Notes under the pieces: generated by a model
The model's input: the letters and a program-made list of their open reading frames with translations, nothing else
The model's database searches: none
What the model was told of the DNA's origin: nothing
From: Stromatinia cepivora
Taxonomy: Eukaryota > Ascomycota > Leotiomycetes > Helotiales > Sclerotiniaceae
DNA length: 64,000 nucleotides
Reading direction: 5' to 3'
Assembly: GCA_014898415.1 (NCBI GenBank)
Contig: RCTD01000007.1
Coordinates: 1,240,001 to 1,304,000, forward strand
Position numbers and translations under genes: made by a program
Shown: positions 1-10,437 of the stretch, piece after piece
Position numbering within the stretch: the first letter of the stretch is position 1
How the letters are laid out: each line of letters opens with the position of its first letter

Positions 1-1244
1 GTTCGTAGTCGCTATAAGTAATTGTATGGATTTGGTGCCTTTAATGCGTATCCAATCTGCTGATCGAACTCTCCCACCCGTTCTAACGATAACGTATGGG
101 ACAAAGAAATCTGTAATATCAGCAGTTGAAATATCTTCCACCTTCTCATCCGCCTCATCCACTTCCATAGCCGATTTGTCAGTGGCGGCCATCTTTTCTC
201 TCCCCCTCCTGCGCTTTCTTGCTAAGCTCTTCTTTACTTCCTCCTCTGATCGTATTCTCCATATTTCAACCGATTTTTCCGAACCATGAACCGAAAAGTA
301 GCCTAAGCGCGAGTGGAAACTAATCTCGAGTGCTCTGTCTTTCCCCTGACGGTGTAATATTCCTCTGCCCTGCAAATATCGAGCTTCAACTGCACCATTT
401 ACTTGTTTCGACAATTTGCATAAACCAGCTGTATCAATAGACCACACCTTCATTTCACCGTCGTTTCCTGCCGTGATGCATCCGCTACCATCCGGTGAAG
501 TGCCTAGAGCCCAGCATTCTCCATTTGTTTGAGCGACATGAGTTTCGATACAGTGCTGAGAAGTCATATCCCAGAGTTTGATGAGGGCGTCCTTGCCAGT
601 AGTGAGAAGAAACCCCTCAAACGAACCACCGTCCTCCACATCGACTACTTCTTCATCTTCGCCAGATTCTTGTGGCGTCTCTGGTTGAATGAATTGGATT
701 CCAGTAATCTGATCTTTGTGTCCTCTCAACTTGAACAAGCCAACCTCGGCGACCAGATCCCATACAATAACATCTGTGTCTCTTGAACCACTAGCCAATC
801 GCACCCCTGATTTATCGAATGCCAGTGTAGTAATAGCAGATTTATGACCATTGAAGCTGACTATGACAGTTGCAATTTTCGAGTCCCATAATCGAATGCT
901 ACCGTCCTCGTGTCCGACGGCGAAAATGTCTATGTCCGTTTTACTCTGCGCAATGGCTGAGACTTGAGATTTGCAATCATTGTCCCTCCACCGGCTCAAA
1001 AGTTCTCCTGTCTTTATTTCCCAACATAAGACCTCCTCATTAGCGGCCACTATAGCTCTTCCCGAACCTGTATTTCGACTCGAGACGCCAGCTCCATCTG
1101 TTGACCAAACAACATTTGAAGTACTTGAATTGACAAGACCAAATGATTTCGAATGCTCGTATTTTCTAGAGTTAAGCAGATTAGTAATTGATATTCAATA
1201 TCATTTTACTTCATTTTGAAGACTTACAAGTAAGACTTGACCAT
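1..1244 (-). CDS. utp12: U3 snoRNP WD40 protein Utp12/Dip2 (N-terminal part, runs off the left edge)
   Basis: Role from the family: a UtpB subunit of the 90S pre-ribosome (human WDR3), needed in the nucleolus for 18S rRNA processing. The start ATG at 1244-1242 opens MVKSY, the conserved Dip2 N-terminus. A 17-bp first exon (1244-1228) is followed by a 62-bp intron (1227-1166, GTAAGT...CTAG). Exon 2 (1165 to the edge) then runs open for about 388 codons. WD repeats are visible, for example GHEDGSIRLWD, ASGSRDTDVIVWD and TTGKDALIKLWD. A basic stretch (KKSLARKRRRGREK) precedes an acidic linker near the window edge, as expected midway through WDR3. The C-terminal half lies outside the window. It is divergently arranged with ARPC2 across a 314-bp gap. 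Family assignment is secure; only the total length is unknown. Confidence 0.93.
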
Positions 1245-1558
1245 ATTTACAATCTGGCGCAAAAGTAAATAGTTCAAGAACTTTTTTTTCTGAGCTTTGC
1301 GATAAAATCGATAAAATTCCTTAGTGCTTGCCGATAAGCATGGGTTGTCGAGCTTGTAAAAGCAGCAGTCGAATGAATGTCTCTTTCAATCAAAGAGACA
1401 GTATTTATCATGCCGCTTGAACTTATAAGCTAAACCGTCCGCCCCACGTCGTCAGCCCCCCGAACCTACAACACAACAGGTAGAGAGCAGTAGCTTGAAT
1501 TCGATAGTAACTGGAAAGTATCACACGAGGGTTACAAGTCTTTCCTCCCACCACCAAA
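1245..1558. promoter_or_regulatory. Shared intergenic region between utp12 and arc35
   Basis: These 314 bp separate two divergent start codons, so both promoters must lie here or overlap. A C-rich patch at about 1437-1470 (CCGTCCGCCCCACGTCG) is the only compositional feature. No TATA box is obvious on either strand. The promoter role is inferred from gene arrangement. Confidence 0.5.
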
Positions 1559-2776
1559 ATGCTTCTTCTCGATTATCAAAATGTACTCATTCAATCCGTA
1601 CTCACGGACAGGTTTTCAGGGTTTGTATAAACCAGAATCCTTTATGCTTAACTTAACTAATTCAAGCCAGAGCACCACCAGTGAACATTGACCAGACGGT
1701 AGCCGATTTCGATGGTGTTACTTTCCACATCTCCACCCCTGAATCAAAGACCAAAATCCTCGTTTCCATACAAGTTAAATGCTATGATGAGCTTCTGCGA
1801 TACGGCGCTCAGCAGGTTCTTGAGCGGGAATACGGTCCATATGTTGTTGCACCGGAAAGTGGTTACAATTTCTCAGTGCAGATTGATTTGGAAAGTCTGC
1901 CAGAAGAGAAGGGTGAGAATTCCAGTAATCAATGTATGGCATATACTAAAATCCTTTACCTATAGAAGCACGAGATGATTTGATTAGACGCATATCTCTA
2001 TTAAAACGAAATGCAATGGCTGCACCTTTCGAGCATGCCTTTGACGAATTCCATAAACTACAGGAGGAAGCATCAAAGTTCACATCCGAGGAAGCTCCCC
2101 AAGGTGTCAGAGAAGGTGGAGATGTTATGGCGATTCATTACCGTGATGAAGAAGCGATCTATATCAAGGCCAGCCACGACAGAGTCACGGTTATTTTCAG
2201 CACAGTATTCCGTGAGGAAACAGATAGGGTATTCGGAAGGGTTTTTATTCAAGAATTCGTAGATGCTCGAAGAAGAGCTATCCAAAACGCCCCTCAAGTA
2301 TTATTCAGAACCGACCCGCCATTGGAGCTTCAAGATGTTCCAGGAGTAAAGGACAATGGTAGTGGAGATATTGGCTACGTTACATTTGGTGAGCTCAATA
2401 TCTTCGGTATTCCAAGCCTCGTTCTCAATTTGCTAATTCATACAGTCTTATTTCCACGTCACCTTACTCTCCAACGAAGAGATGAAGTTATTTCCCACAT
2501 CCAAACATTCCGGGATTACTTCCATTACCATATCAAAGCATCAAAGGTACCCTCAAGAAACACAACCAATTCATGATCTAGTATTAACATATCCTAGGCA
2601 TACATTCACTCTAGAATGCGTAGACGTACAGCAGACTTCTTGCAAGGTGAGCTCCATTTCTGAGGCATGGATTTTACTTTAACTGACAATTGGTAGTTCT
2701 TAGGAGAGCACGTCCAGAGAACGAAGAAAAGGAAAGAAAGACAGCTAGCGGACGAACTTTCAAGGTCCAAGGTTAA
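1559..2776 (+). CDS. arc35: Arp2/3 complex subunit ARPC2 (p34/Arc35)
   Basis: A core subunit of the actin-nucleating Arp2/3 complex; with ARPC4 it forms the scaffold contacting the mother filament. Six exons: 1559-1620, 1671-1912, 1966-2388, 2446-2546, 2598-2646 and 2697-2776. All five introns are 50-57 bp and GT-AG, and phases close to give about 318 codons. Diagnostic blocks in order are VADFDGVTFHIS, PESGYNFSVQ, AIHYRDEEAIY, DRVTVIFSTVF, PQVLFRTDPPLEL, VLFPRH and [22 protein letters not shown]. The C-terminus (VLRRARPENEEKE...SGRTF) matches the usual ARPC2 tail, with TAA at 2774-2776. Length is as expected for the family (about 300-320 aa). The start gives MLLLDYQNV, equivalent to the MILLE start of animal ARPC2. 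No defects seen. Confidence 0.95.
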
Positions 2777-3295
2777 GGATGGAAGACGATTGGGAGTTTG
2801 GGCTAGGCGAATGTATGACACGAAAACTGAAATTGAGCGATACTACATATTACAAAACTTCCAAAGGCTTTTGTATTGTGAGTTGTATCGTCTTGCATAG
2901 TTTGTGACGTGATTTTCAATAGCTCCCTTTTTTCATTTGTATACTAATTGCGCTTCTTGACCTGGGACAACCAAAAGTTATTATGAGCCTATGTATCATC
3001 ATACTTACTTCATATGGAAAAGGTTTGGTGTACTAAAGCGATTGACTATTAACTATTTTCCATCAAGCAGAGATGACTTAGAATCTAAGAATTCACAATT
3101 CGAAATGACCTCTACTGTAGGATACCTGCTATCACGTGATATTCACACCCGATCCAGCCTCGTGTGGCGAGTGGCGGGTGGCGGGTGGCTAGTAACGCGA
3201 GCTAGTGCTGGCTGTCAAAGCTACCTTCTAGATTACAAAATCAATACAAAATTATCCCCAAGAAACACCAATGCGCATCACTACAACGCGCCACC
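2777..3295. other. Intergenic: 3' end of arc35 and promoter of the SF3B1 gene
   Basis: Open frames continue past the arc35 stop but carry no conserved content. At 3160-3190 there is a short GTGGCGGGTGGCGGGTGG repeat just upstream of the SF3B1 start. No other element recognised. Confidence 0.4.
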
Positions 3296-6200
3296 ATGTC
3301 CGACACCGATTTCGAGACGATCAGGAAGCTACAGGCTGAGAGGAATGCTGCCTCTGCTGGTAAGAAGGGATCGAAGACATTTGATCCGTCAAGTCAGCGA
3401 ACTGATGTTTCCACCAAGGCCTCCCTAACAGAAAGCTTCGATACCAGCCTTTATGAGCGCGATGGCATTGATAGATTCGCAGGCTATAACACTTCCATTG
3501 CAGTGACAGATGGTGACGATGGTGAAATGGAGGAAGCTGATACCAGTCGACGATTGGTAGGCCAGTATACAGCTTCTAAGGAACAAATGAACGAATTCGC
3601 GCATGGTAATGGGGTTGAGGAGGAAGATATTCTCTTGGGCCGAGAGAAAAGTGCACGAATTTCCGATCGCGAAACCGATTACCAGAAGCGTCGACACGAC
3701 CGAGTCCTAACTCCCACCAGAGCTGATGGAAATGCTGAGAGCTACAGAGATGTTATGGCCAGGAGAGAACTCGAGCGCGAAGAAGAAAGAGTCAGGAAAG
3801 CCATCGAAGAGAAGAAGGCGAACGGCGAGGTTGTTCACCATACTGCAACGCTGATCAAGGAAGATAGTGGTGATAAGGAGAACGACGAAGCTGGCTCTAC
3901 GGAAGCTGTCGCCAGCGGGCGCAAAAGAAAGAAGAGATGGGATGTGGGCACTGAAGAAGATGCCAGTATGGCTCCACCATCAACGGAGGGTAAAACTAAA
4001 CGTTCGAGATGGGATCAAACACCAGCAGTTGGAGGTGCCTCAGTTGATGAAACTCCTAAGAGAAGATCTAGATGGGATCAAGCACCTGCTGCCACTCCTA
4101 TGGGCAATCAAGGATTAGTAACTCCAATGCATCCATCACAAATGGGTGGCCCGGCTATACCAACTACATTCGGGACTGATATTTCATCACGAAACGCGCC
4201 ACTTTCGGACGAAGAGCTGGACATGATGTTGCCATCTGAAGGCTACAAAATTCTAGAACCTCCGCCTGGTTACGCTCCAATTCGAACTATTGCGCAAAAG
4301 GTCATGGCTACGCCATTACCTGCTGGTGGATTCATGATGCAAGATCCAGACAGCGGAAGGCAATTAGCAAAGCAGCTTCCAACAGAAATACCAGGCGTGG
4401 GAGATCTACAATTCTTCAAGGCGGAGGATATGGCATATTTTGGAAAGCTCACTGATGGTAGCGACGAAAACTCTATGAGTGTCGAAGAACTCAAGGAAAG
4501 AAAGATCATGAGACTTTTACTTAAGGTCAAGAATGGTACTCCACCAATGCGAAAGACAGCTTTGCGTCAACTCACTGATAACGCCAGACAATTTGGTGCT
4601 GGACCTTTGTTCAATCAAATTCTTCCATTACTTATGGAAAAGACATTGGAAGACCAAGAGCGCCATTTGCTAGTCAAGGTTATTGATCGTATTCTCTACA
4701 AGCTTGATGATCTTGTCAGACCATATGTTCACAAGATTTTGGTCGTTATCGAACCATTGCTCATCGACCAAGATTACTATGCTCGAGTTGAAGGTCGAGA
4801 AATTATCTCCAATCTCAGTAAAGCGGCAGGGTTGGCCCACATGATCAGTACTATGCGACCAGATATTGATCATGTTGATGAATATGTCCGAAATACAACT
4901 GCGAGAGCCTTTGCTGTTGTCGCTTCTGCACTAGGTATCCCTGCACTTCTTCCTTTCCTACGAGCGGTTTGTAGGAGTAAGAAGTCATGGCAAGCAAGAC
5001 ATACTGGTGTTAAGATCGTTCAACAGATTCCTATTTTGATGGGTTGTGCTGTCCTTCCTCATCTGAAAGGTCTGGTTGACTGTATCGGTGGTAATCTTAA
5101 TGACGATCAGACAAAGGTTCGAACTGTCACCAGTTTGGCGATTGCAGCTTTAGCAGAGGCTGCCAATCCCTATGGTATTGAAAGTTTTGATGATATCTTA
5201 AATCCGCTATGGTCGGGAGCAAGGCAAGTATAGAAATCTCTCTTCTCATCACAAACAATCACATTCCATCATACTGACTCATGAGTAGGAAACAACGTGG
5301 AAAGGGTCTCGCTGGTTTCTTGAAGGCTGTTGGATACATCATTCCTTTAATGGACGAAGAATATGCCAACTACTATACCGGCCAGATCATGGAGATCCTC
5401 TTAAGAGAGTTTTCATCTCCTGATGAGGAAATGAAAAAAGTAGTACTCAAGGTTGTTTCACAGTGCGCTGGGACCGACGGAGTGACAGCTGGATACCTCA
5501 AAGAGAACGTATTAGATGAATTTTTCAAAAGTTTCTGGGTTCGAAGAATGGCATTGGACAAGCGTAACTATAGACAAGTGGTTGAAACCACAGTTGATCT
5601 TGGGCAAAAGGTTGGTGTTGGTGAGATTGTTGAGCGCATAGTCAACAACTTGAAGGATGAAAGCGAGGCCTACCGCAAAATGACGGTGGAGACGATTGAG
5701 AAGGTCATTGCTAGTCTCGGTGCTGCAGACATTGGTGAGAGACTTGAAGAACGACTTATTGATGGTATCTTGCACTCTTTCCAGGAACAGAGTGTCGAGG
5801 ATATTGTTATGTTGAATGGGTTCGGAACTGTGGTCAACGCTCTTGGTACGAGATGTAAACCATACCTTCCTCAAATTGTCAGTACCATTTTGTGGCGATT
5901 AAACAACAAATCCGCCACTGTCCGACAGCAAGCGGCTGACTTGATCTCTCGAATCGCAATGGTTATGAAGCAATGTGGAGAAGATGCTTTAATGGGCAAG
6001 CTAGGTGTTGTGCTTTACGAATACCTCGGTGAGGAATATCCCGAAGTTCTCGGTTCTATCCTTGGCGCCTTACGCTCTATTGTCACTGTGGTTGGTATCA
6101 ACCAAATGCAACCTCCAATCAAGGACTTACTTCCTCGACTCACACCAATTTTACGAAATCGACACGAGAAGGTACAAGAAAATACCATTGATTTGGTTGG

Positions 6201-7050
6201 TCGTATCGCCGATCGTGGACCTGAGAGTGTCAATGCTAGAGAATGGATGAGAATTTGTTTCGAACTTTTAGATATGCTCAAGGCTCACAAGAAAGGCATT
6301 CGTCGAGCTGCCAATAACACATTCGGTTTCATCGCCAAAGCTATTGGACCTCAGGATGTTCTCGCGACTCTCTTAAACAATCTTCGAGTTCAAGAACGTC
6401 AATCTCGTGTCTGTACAGCTGTAGCAATTGGCATTGTTGCAGAAACTTGCGCTCCATTTACAGTCCTTCCTGCTTTAATGAACGAATACCGTGTTCCCGA
6501 ACTCAATGTTCAAAATGGTGTCCTCAAATCACTTTCCTTCCTCTTTGAGTACATCGGTGAGATGGCCAAAGATTATGTCTATGCCATCACACCTTTACTT
6601 GAAGATGCATTGATTGATCGTGATCAAGTTCATAGACAGACTGCTGCCTCGGTTGTCAAGCACGTAGCATTGGGTGTGGTTGGCCTTGGTTGTGAAGATG
6701 CTATGCTTCATCTTCTCAACTTACTATATCCCAATCTTTTCGAGACCAGTCCTCACGTCATCGACCGTATTGTTGAAGCTATTGAAGCTATCAGGATGGC
6801 AATTGGACCAGGTCTTGTTCTCAACTATGTCTGGGCTGGGTTATTCCATCCAGCACGCAAAGTTAGACAACGTAAGTCACTTTTTTGAAAAACCCATTGC
6901 CCATCTATAGAATTAGTACTAACTATATTCCTAGCTTATTGGACACTGTACAACAGCGCTTATGTATTATCGGCCGATGCTATCGTGCCTTACTACCCAA
7001 ACATGGATGACGAGAAGATGGACAGACCAGATCTGGCAATTGTGATATAA
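3296..7050 (+). CDS. hsh155: Splicing factor 3B subunit 1 (SF3b155/Hsh155/Prp10)
   Basis: The U2 snRNP HEAT-repeat scaffold that clamps the branch-site duplex with PHF5A/Rds3. Three exons: 3296-5223, 5289-6871 and 6935-7050, total 1208 aa, near the usual 1200-1300. The N-terminal region carries RWD motifs that bind U2AF65-type UHM domains (RWDVG near residue 213, RWDQTP near 236, RWDQAP near 257). The rest is HEAT repeats with very high conservation ([54 protein letters not shown]). Lys607 (codon 5114-5116) aligns with human K700, and the HTGVK block holds the K666 equivalent; both wild type. Intron 1 (5224-5288, 65 bp) begins with GC, not GT: AG/GCAAGT...TAG. That is the only junction keeping the conserved GARKQRGKG in frame. 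Intron 2 (6872-6934) is GT-AG with a TACTAAC-like branch site. Confidence 0.97.
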
Positions 7051-7470
7051 AACAGGCATGCGAGGGTTTTTACATGGAAGATTGGGCATTTGGGCGTACG
7101 CGTGTATATTAATAATGATAGCGGGTATGGAATATCACGTTCACTTGTTTCGTTCAAGATGCCACTTGGAGAAATGATGTGAAGTTCAAATGAAATAGTG
7201 ACTTATCACAGTACCCAGCAGAGTCGGAGGAGAATTGGCATCGTTCCTAGATATACAAAGATCTTGAACATTTGAAAATACACCGGGCAATTGAATGACC
7301 TCTCGGGCATAGACAGCCCCTCATGACACTCTTGAATGAATGAACTTGACTCCGACAAAGAAGGTGTCAAACCCTCCAATCCAAACAGTTACATCACACC
7401 AAAGTCCAAACTCACTTACGTCCACTATACGTTCAGACGCTCTACTATTCATCAATCCTTTTGACACATA

Positions 7471-7936
7471 CTCGGTGTCGTTTTGGGTGAATGCCGGGCT
7501 GAAATTTAGTCGAATTTATCACCCAAATTCATGTTTATTCAGTACTTTTAAGTGTTTATATATTAATATATAATCATTCGATTTGATTCAAATTTTAAAG
7601 ATATTTAAATATTCAATAAATAAAATACATATCAAATTTTTAGAGTATCAAATGAATTTTTAAAAAAGAAATAATATTTTCAGATTTAATTTCAGAAATT
7701 TAAATCCTAAGATTTGGCGGGTTTTTGTTTTTATATTTAACTTTTTGAATTTTTTTATATAAGATGAAAATTTGAAAAGTCTTTAATAATTTTAAAATCT
7801 TAATATATCAATTGATTAAAAATATAATAAATGTTATAATTTAATACAAGTAATTATTATAATTGATTTAATATTGAATTTTGATATGATATATTTTGGC
7901 TTGTTCAGCCCGGCATCTACCTAAAACGACACCGAG
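7471..7936. mobile_element. TA-flanked MITE (Tc1/mariner-like), 466 bp
   Basis: The ends are inverted repeats of about 33 bp: the left end starts CTCGGTGTCGTTTTGGGTGA, and the right end read in reverse starts CTCGGTGTCGTTTTAGGTAG. Both continue to GATGCCGGGCTGAA or near it, with three G/A differences. The TA dinucleotides at 7469-7470 and 7937-7938 fit a TA target duplication. The interior is very AT-rich with no coding potential. Superfamily is inferred from the TA duplication only. Confidence 0.8.
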
Positions 7937-8182
7937 TATAGTTTTGAAGAATTCGGTGACACTAAGTAAGGATGATGCTTGATTTTAGGCCGAATTAGAG
8001 CTCATTTAATTGGGGCTTTTATGGAGTTTTTCATCATTGAAAATAGAAATCTTGCTTACAATTCAGTCTTTAAACGAATCCGAATATTTCCGAAGATATT
8101 CCGACACTTTATTCGTCATTTGTTGTACCGAATGTTGCGAGAAATGGAAAGGAGATCCACAACATTCTTGGCAGGCTGAAGA

Positions 8183-8190
8183 TATATAAA
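8183..8190 (+). promoter_or_regulatory. TATA box of the GH78-like gene
   Basis: TATATAAA lies 129 bp upstream of the ATG at 8319, at a plausible distance for a transcript with a leader of about 90-100 nt. Position-based call. Confidence 0.5.
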
Positions 8191-8318
8191 CTCACCATGG
8201 AAGAAGCATATCGAATACTTACTTTCCACAGCCGCGAAGCTTTTCATCTTCAGTCTTGGTTCAAACATTCATGTATCCTTTGTACTTGTCTCTTCAATTT
8301 ATAGTATAAATTCCCACT

Positions 8319-10437
8319 ATGATTTTCTCATCCCATTACATCAGTCTTCTTGGCTTGTTTGTGGTATCAACTGCAGCTGTACCATATGAAGAATACATTC
8401 TCACACCAAATACCCGAACACTTATACCTGTGTCAGTATACAATGTCAATGGTTCAGTCATCAACCCGGAAGCATTGACAGGCACCGGGTGTTCAAGCTC
8501 AGCGAAATTTGCCTCCTCTTCTGCTGTTACTTATGATTTCGAAAAGAACATCGCCGGTATCGTCTCCTTCAACGTTGATTCTATCAATGGAGACGGGGAT
8601 CAATTTATCGGGATTAGCTTTACTGAAAGTTCACTGTGGATAAACGAGAATGGATGTGATGCCACAGCTGATGCAGGAATTGATGAAGCATTATGGTTTT
8701 CAGTCACAAGTGGCGGCTTTTATAAAGCGGAAACTCAGCACCAACGAGGTGGATTTAGATATTTAAATGTCTATCACAATACCTCCGGATCTGTCGAGGT
8801 CTCAAACTTGACTATACAGTACACGGCTTTACCACATAAAGCAGAGAACGAACTCAGATCTTATACTGGCTACTTCCATAGCAATGACGATCAGGTTAAT
8901 CGAGTATGGTATGCCGGAGCTTACACTAATGATATGTGTACTATCGATCCTACAGCCGGGAATTCATTGGTACATGCGGGCGAGATCGACTCAAATAGTA
9001 TTATCACTGAGCCTTTAACATGGTGGTATAATTACACCATTGCCAGTATGTTCCCTATTCCCATGCCATGTGCAAGAAAAGACTAACAGGTGATCATCAG
9101 ATGGTACCAGCGTCCTTACAGACGGAGCAAAGAGAGACCGTCTCGTGTGGCCTGGAGACATTGCAATTTCCGGCCCATCAGTTTTCGTCTCAACTAATGA
9201 CATGATAAGCATTAAAAATTCTCTTGACTCATTATTAGTACACCAAAATTCATCAGGGGCACTACCATATGCCGGGTCCCCCTTAGCTACGTACGTTAGT
9301 ACCTGGAGTTTTACCTATCATCTTCATTCACTGATCGATATTCACGATTACTATTTGTTTACCGGTGACGTTGACTATCTACAAGAACATTGGGGTCAAT
9401 TCAAGTTGGGAATGAATTATTCCCTGAGCTTCATAGATGAGACGAAAATGGCCAATGTTCCCGTAGGTAGTCCTGGTTGGTTAGGAGTCGGTATGGGTGG
9501 TCATAATATCGAGGCGAATTCTATTCTTTACTACACTCTCAATCTAGGCAGGAAGCTTTCAAAGGTTCTTAATGACTCGGCTGCTACCTCATCATGGCCA
9601 GGTTACGCAGCTGGCATCAAATCAGCCGCGAACGCCAACCTTTGGGACGATACAGCAAATCTATATCGAGACAATGATAACATTCCTTTAACAGCACTCC
9701 ACCCACAAGACGGAAATGCATGGGCCATCTTCTCCGGTTTGGTAGATTCTCCAGCCCGAGCACTTCTAGTCTCCGACTCTTTGGCCGCTCGCTGGAATGA
9801 ATACGGTGCTCCGGCCCCCGAAGCTGGTGATGATGTTGTTTCTCCCTTCGTCAGCAGTTTCGAAATCCAAGCGCATTATCTAGCGGGCCGAGCCGATCGC
9901 GCTGTCCAAATGATTAAATTCATGTGGGGAGATTTCATGCTGGATGATCCACGCATGACAAATAGTACTTTCATTGAAGGATATTCAACGGATGGTAGTT
10001 TACACTATGCGCCATATACGAATGATCCGAGGGTATCGCATGCTCATGGCTGGAGTACGGGTCCTACATCTGCACTTACGTTCCATGGAGCGGGGTTGAA
10101 GGTCACCAGTGGTGCTGGAAAGACCTGGAGTGTGGCTCCAAACCTAGGAGGCCTAACAGATGTGGAGGCGGGGTTTGTGACATCTCTTGGTAGTTATGCG
10201 GTTAAGGCCGTGGGCACGTCGGGGAAATTGACAAGTATTGAGATTGCCACCCCAGCTGGTACAACTGGTTCAATAAGTGTGGCATACACCAACCAAACCG
10301 CAACAATGAGTCTGCAGAGAAAGGCTGGAGGATCTCTTGCTACGACTCATCAAATTGCGGTGGGTAATGCGACAAGTGGGAGGTATGCAGTCGAAGATGT
10401 GGCTGGAGGAAACTGGACTGTGACGATAACATATTAA
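8319..10437 (+). CDS. Secreted six-hairpin glycosidase, GH78 alpha-L-rhamnosidase-like
   Basis: Probably hydrolyses alpha-L-rhamnosyl or related linkages in plant polysaccharides outside the cell. Exons 8319-9045 and 9101-10437 give 687 aa; the 55-bp intron is GTATGT...CAG. Residues 1-20 are a signal peptide (MIFSSHYISLLGLFVVSTAA). Beta-rich N-terminal domains are followed by the (alpha/alpha)6 barrel. Typical GH78 features are TDGAKRDRLVWPGD at the start of exon 2 (family motif near the catalytic acid), a later Trp/His-rich barrel segment (SHAHGWSTGPTSAL) and a C-terminal beta domain. Several N-glycosylation sequons (NYT, NDS, NST, NAT) support secretion. Length matches small fungal GH78-like enzymes. 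A TATA box lies 129 bp upstream. Substrate is inferred, since the six-hairpin fold also covers other GH families. Confidence 0.8.

Larger units (their letters stand above)
7051..8318. other. Intergenic region with a MITE and the glycosidase promoter
   Basis: Contains the 3' flank of the SF3B1 gene, the MITE at 7471-7936 (separate entry) and, at 8183-8190, a TATATAAA box about 130 bp upstream of the next start codon. No other gene seen. Confidence 0.5.

Noticed and set aside
26..1219. Plus-strand ORFs of 82-87 codons
   Set aside because: They lie opposite the Utp12 exon, whose minus-strand frame is conserved; they are antisense shadows.
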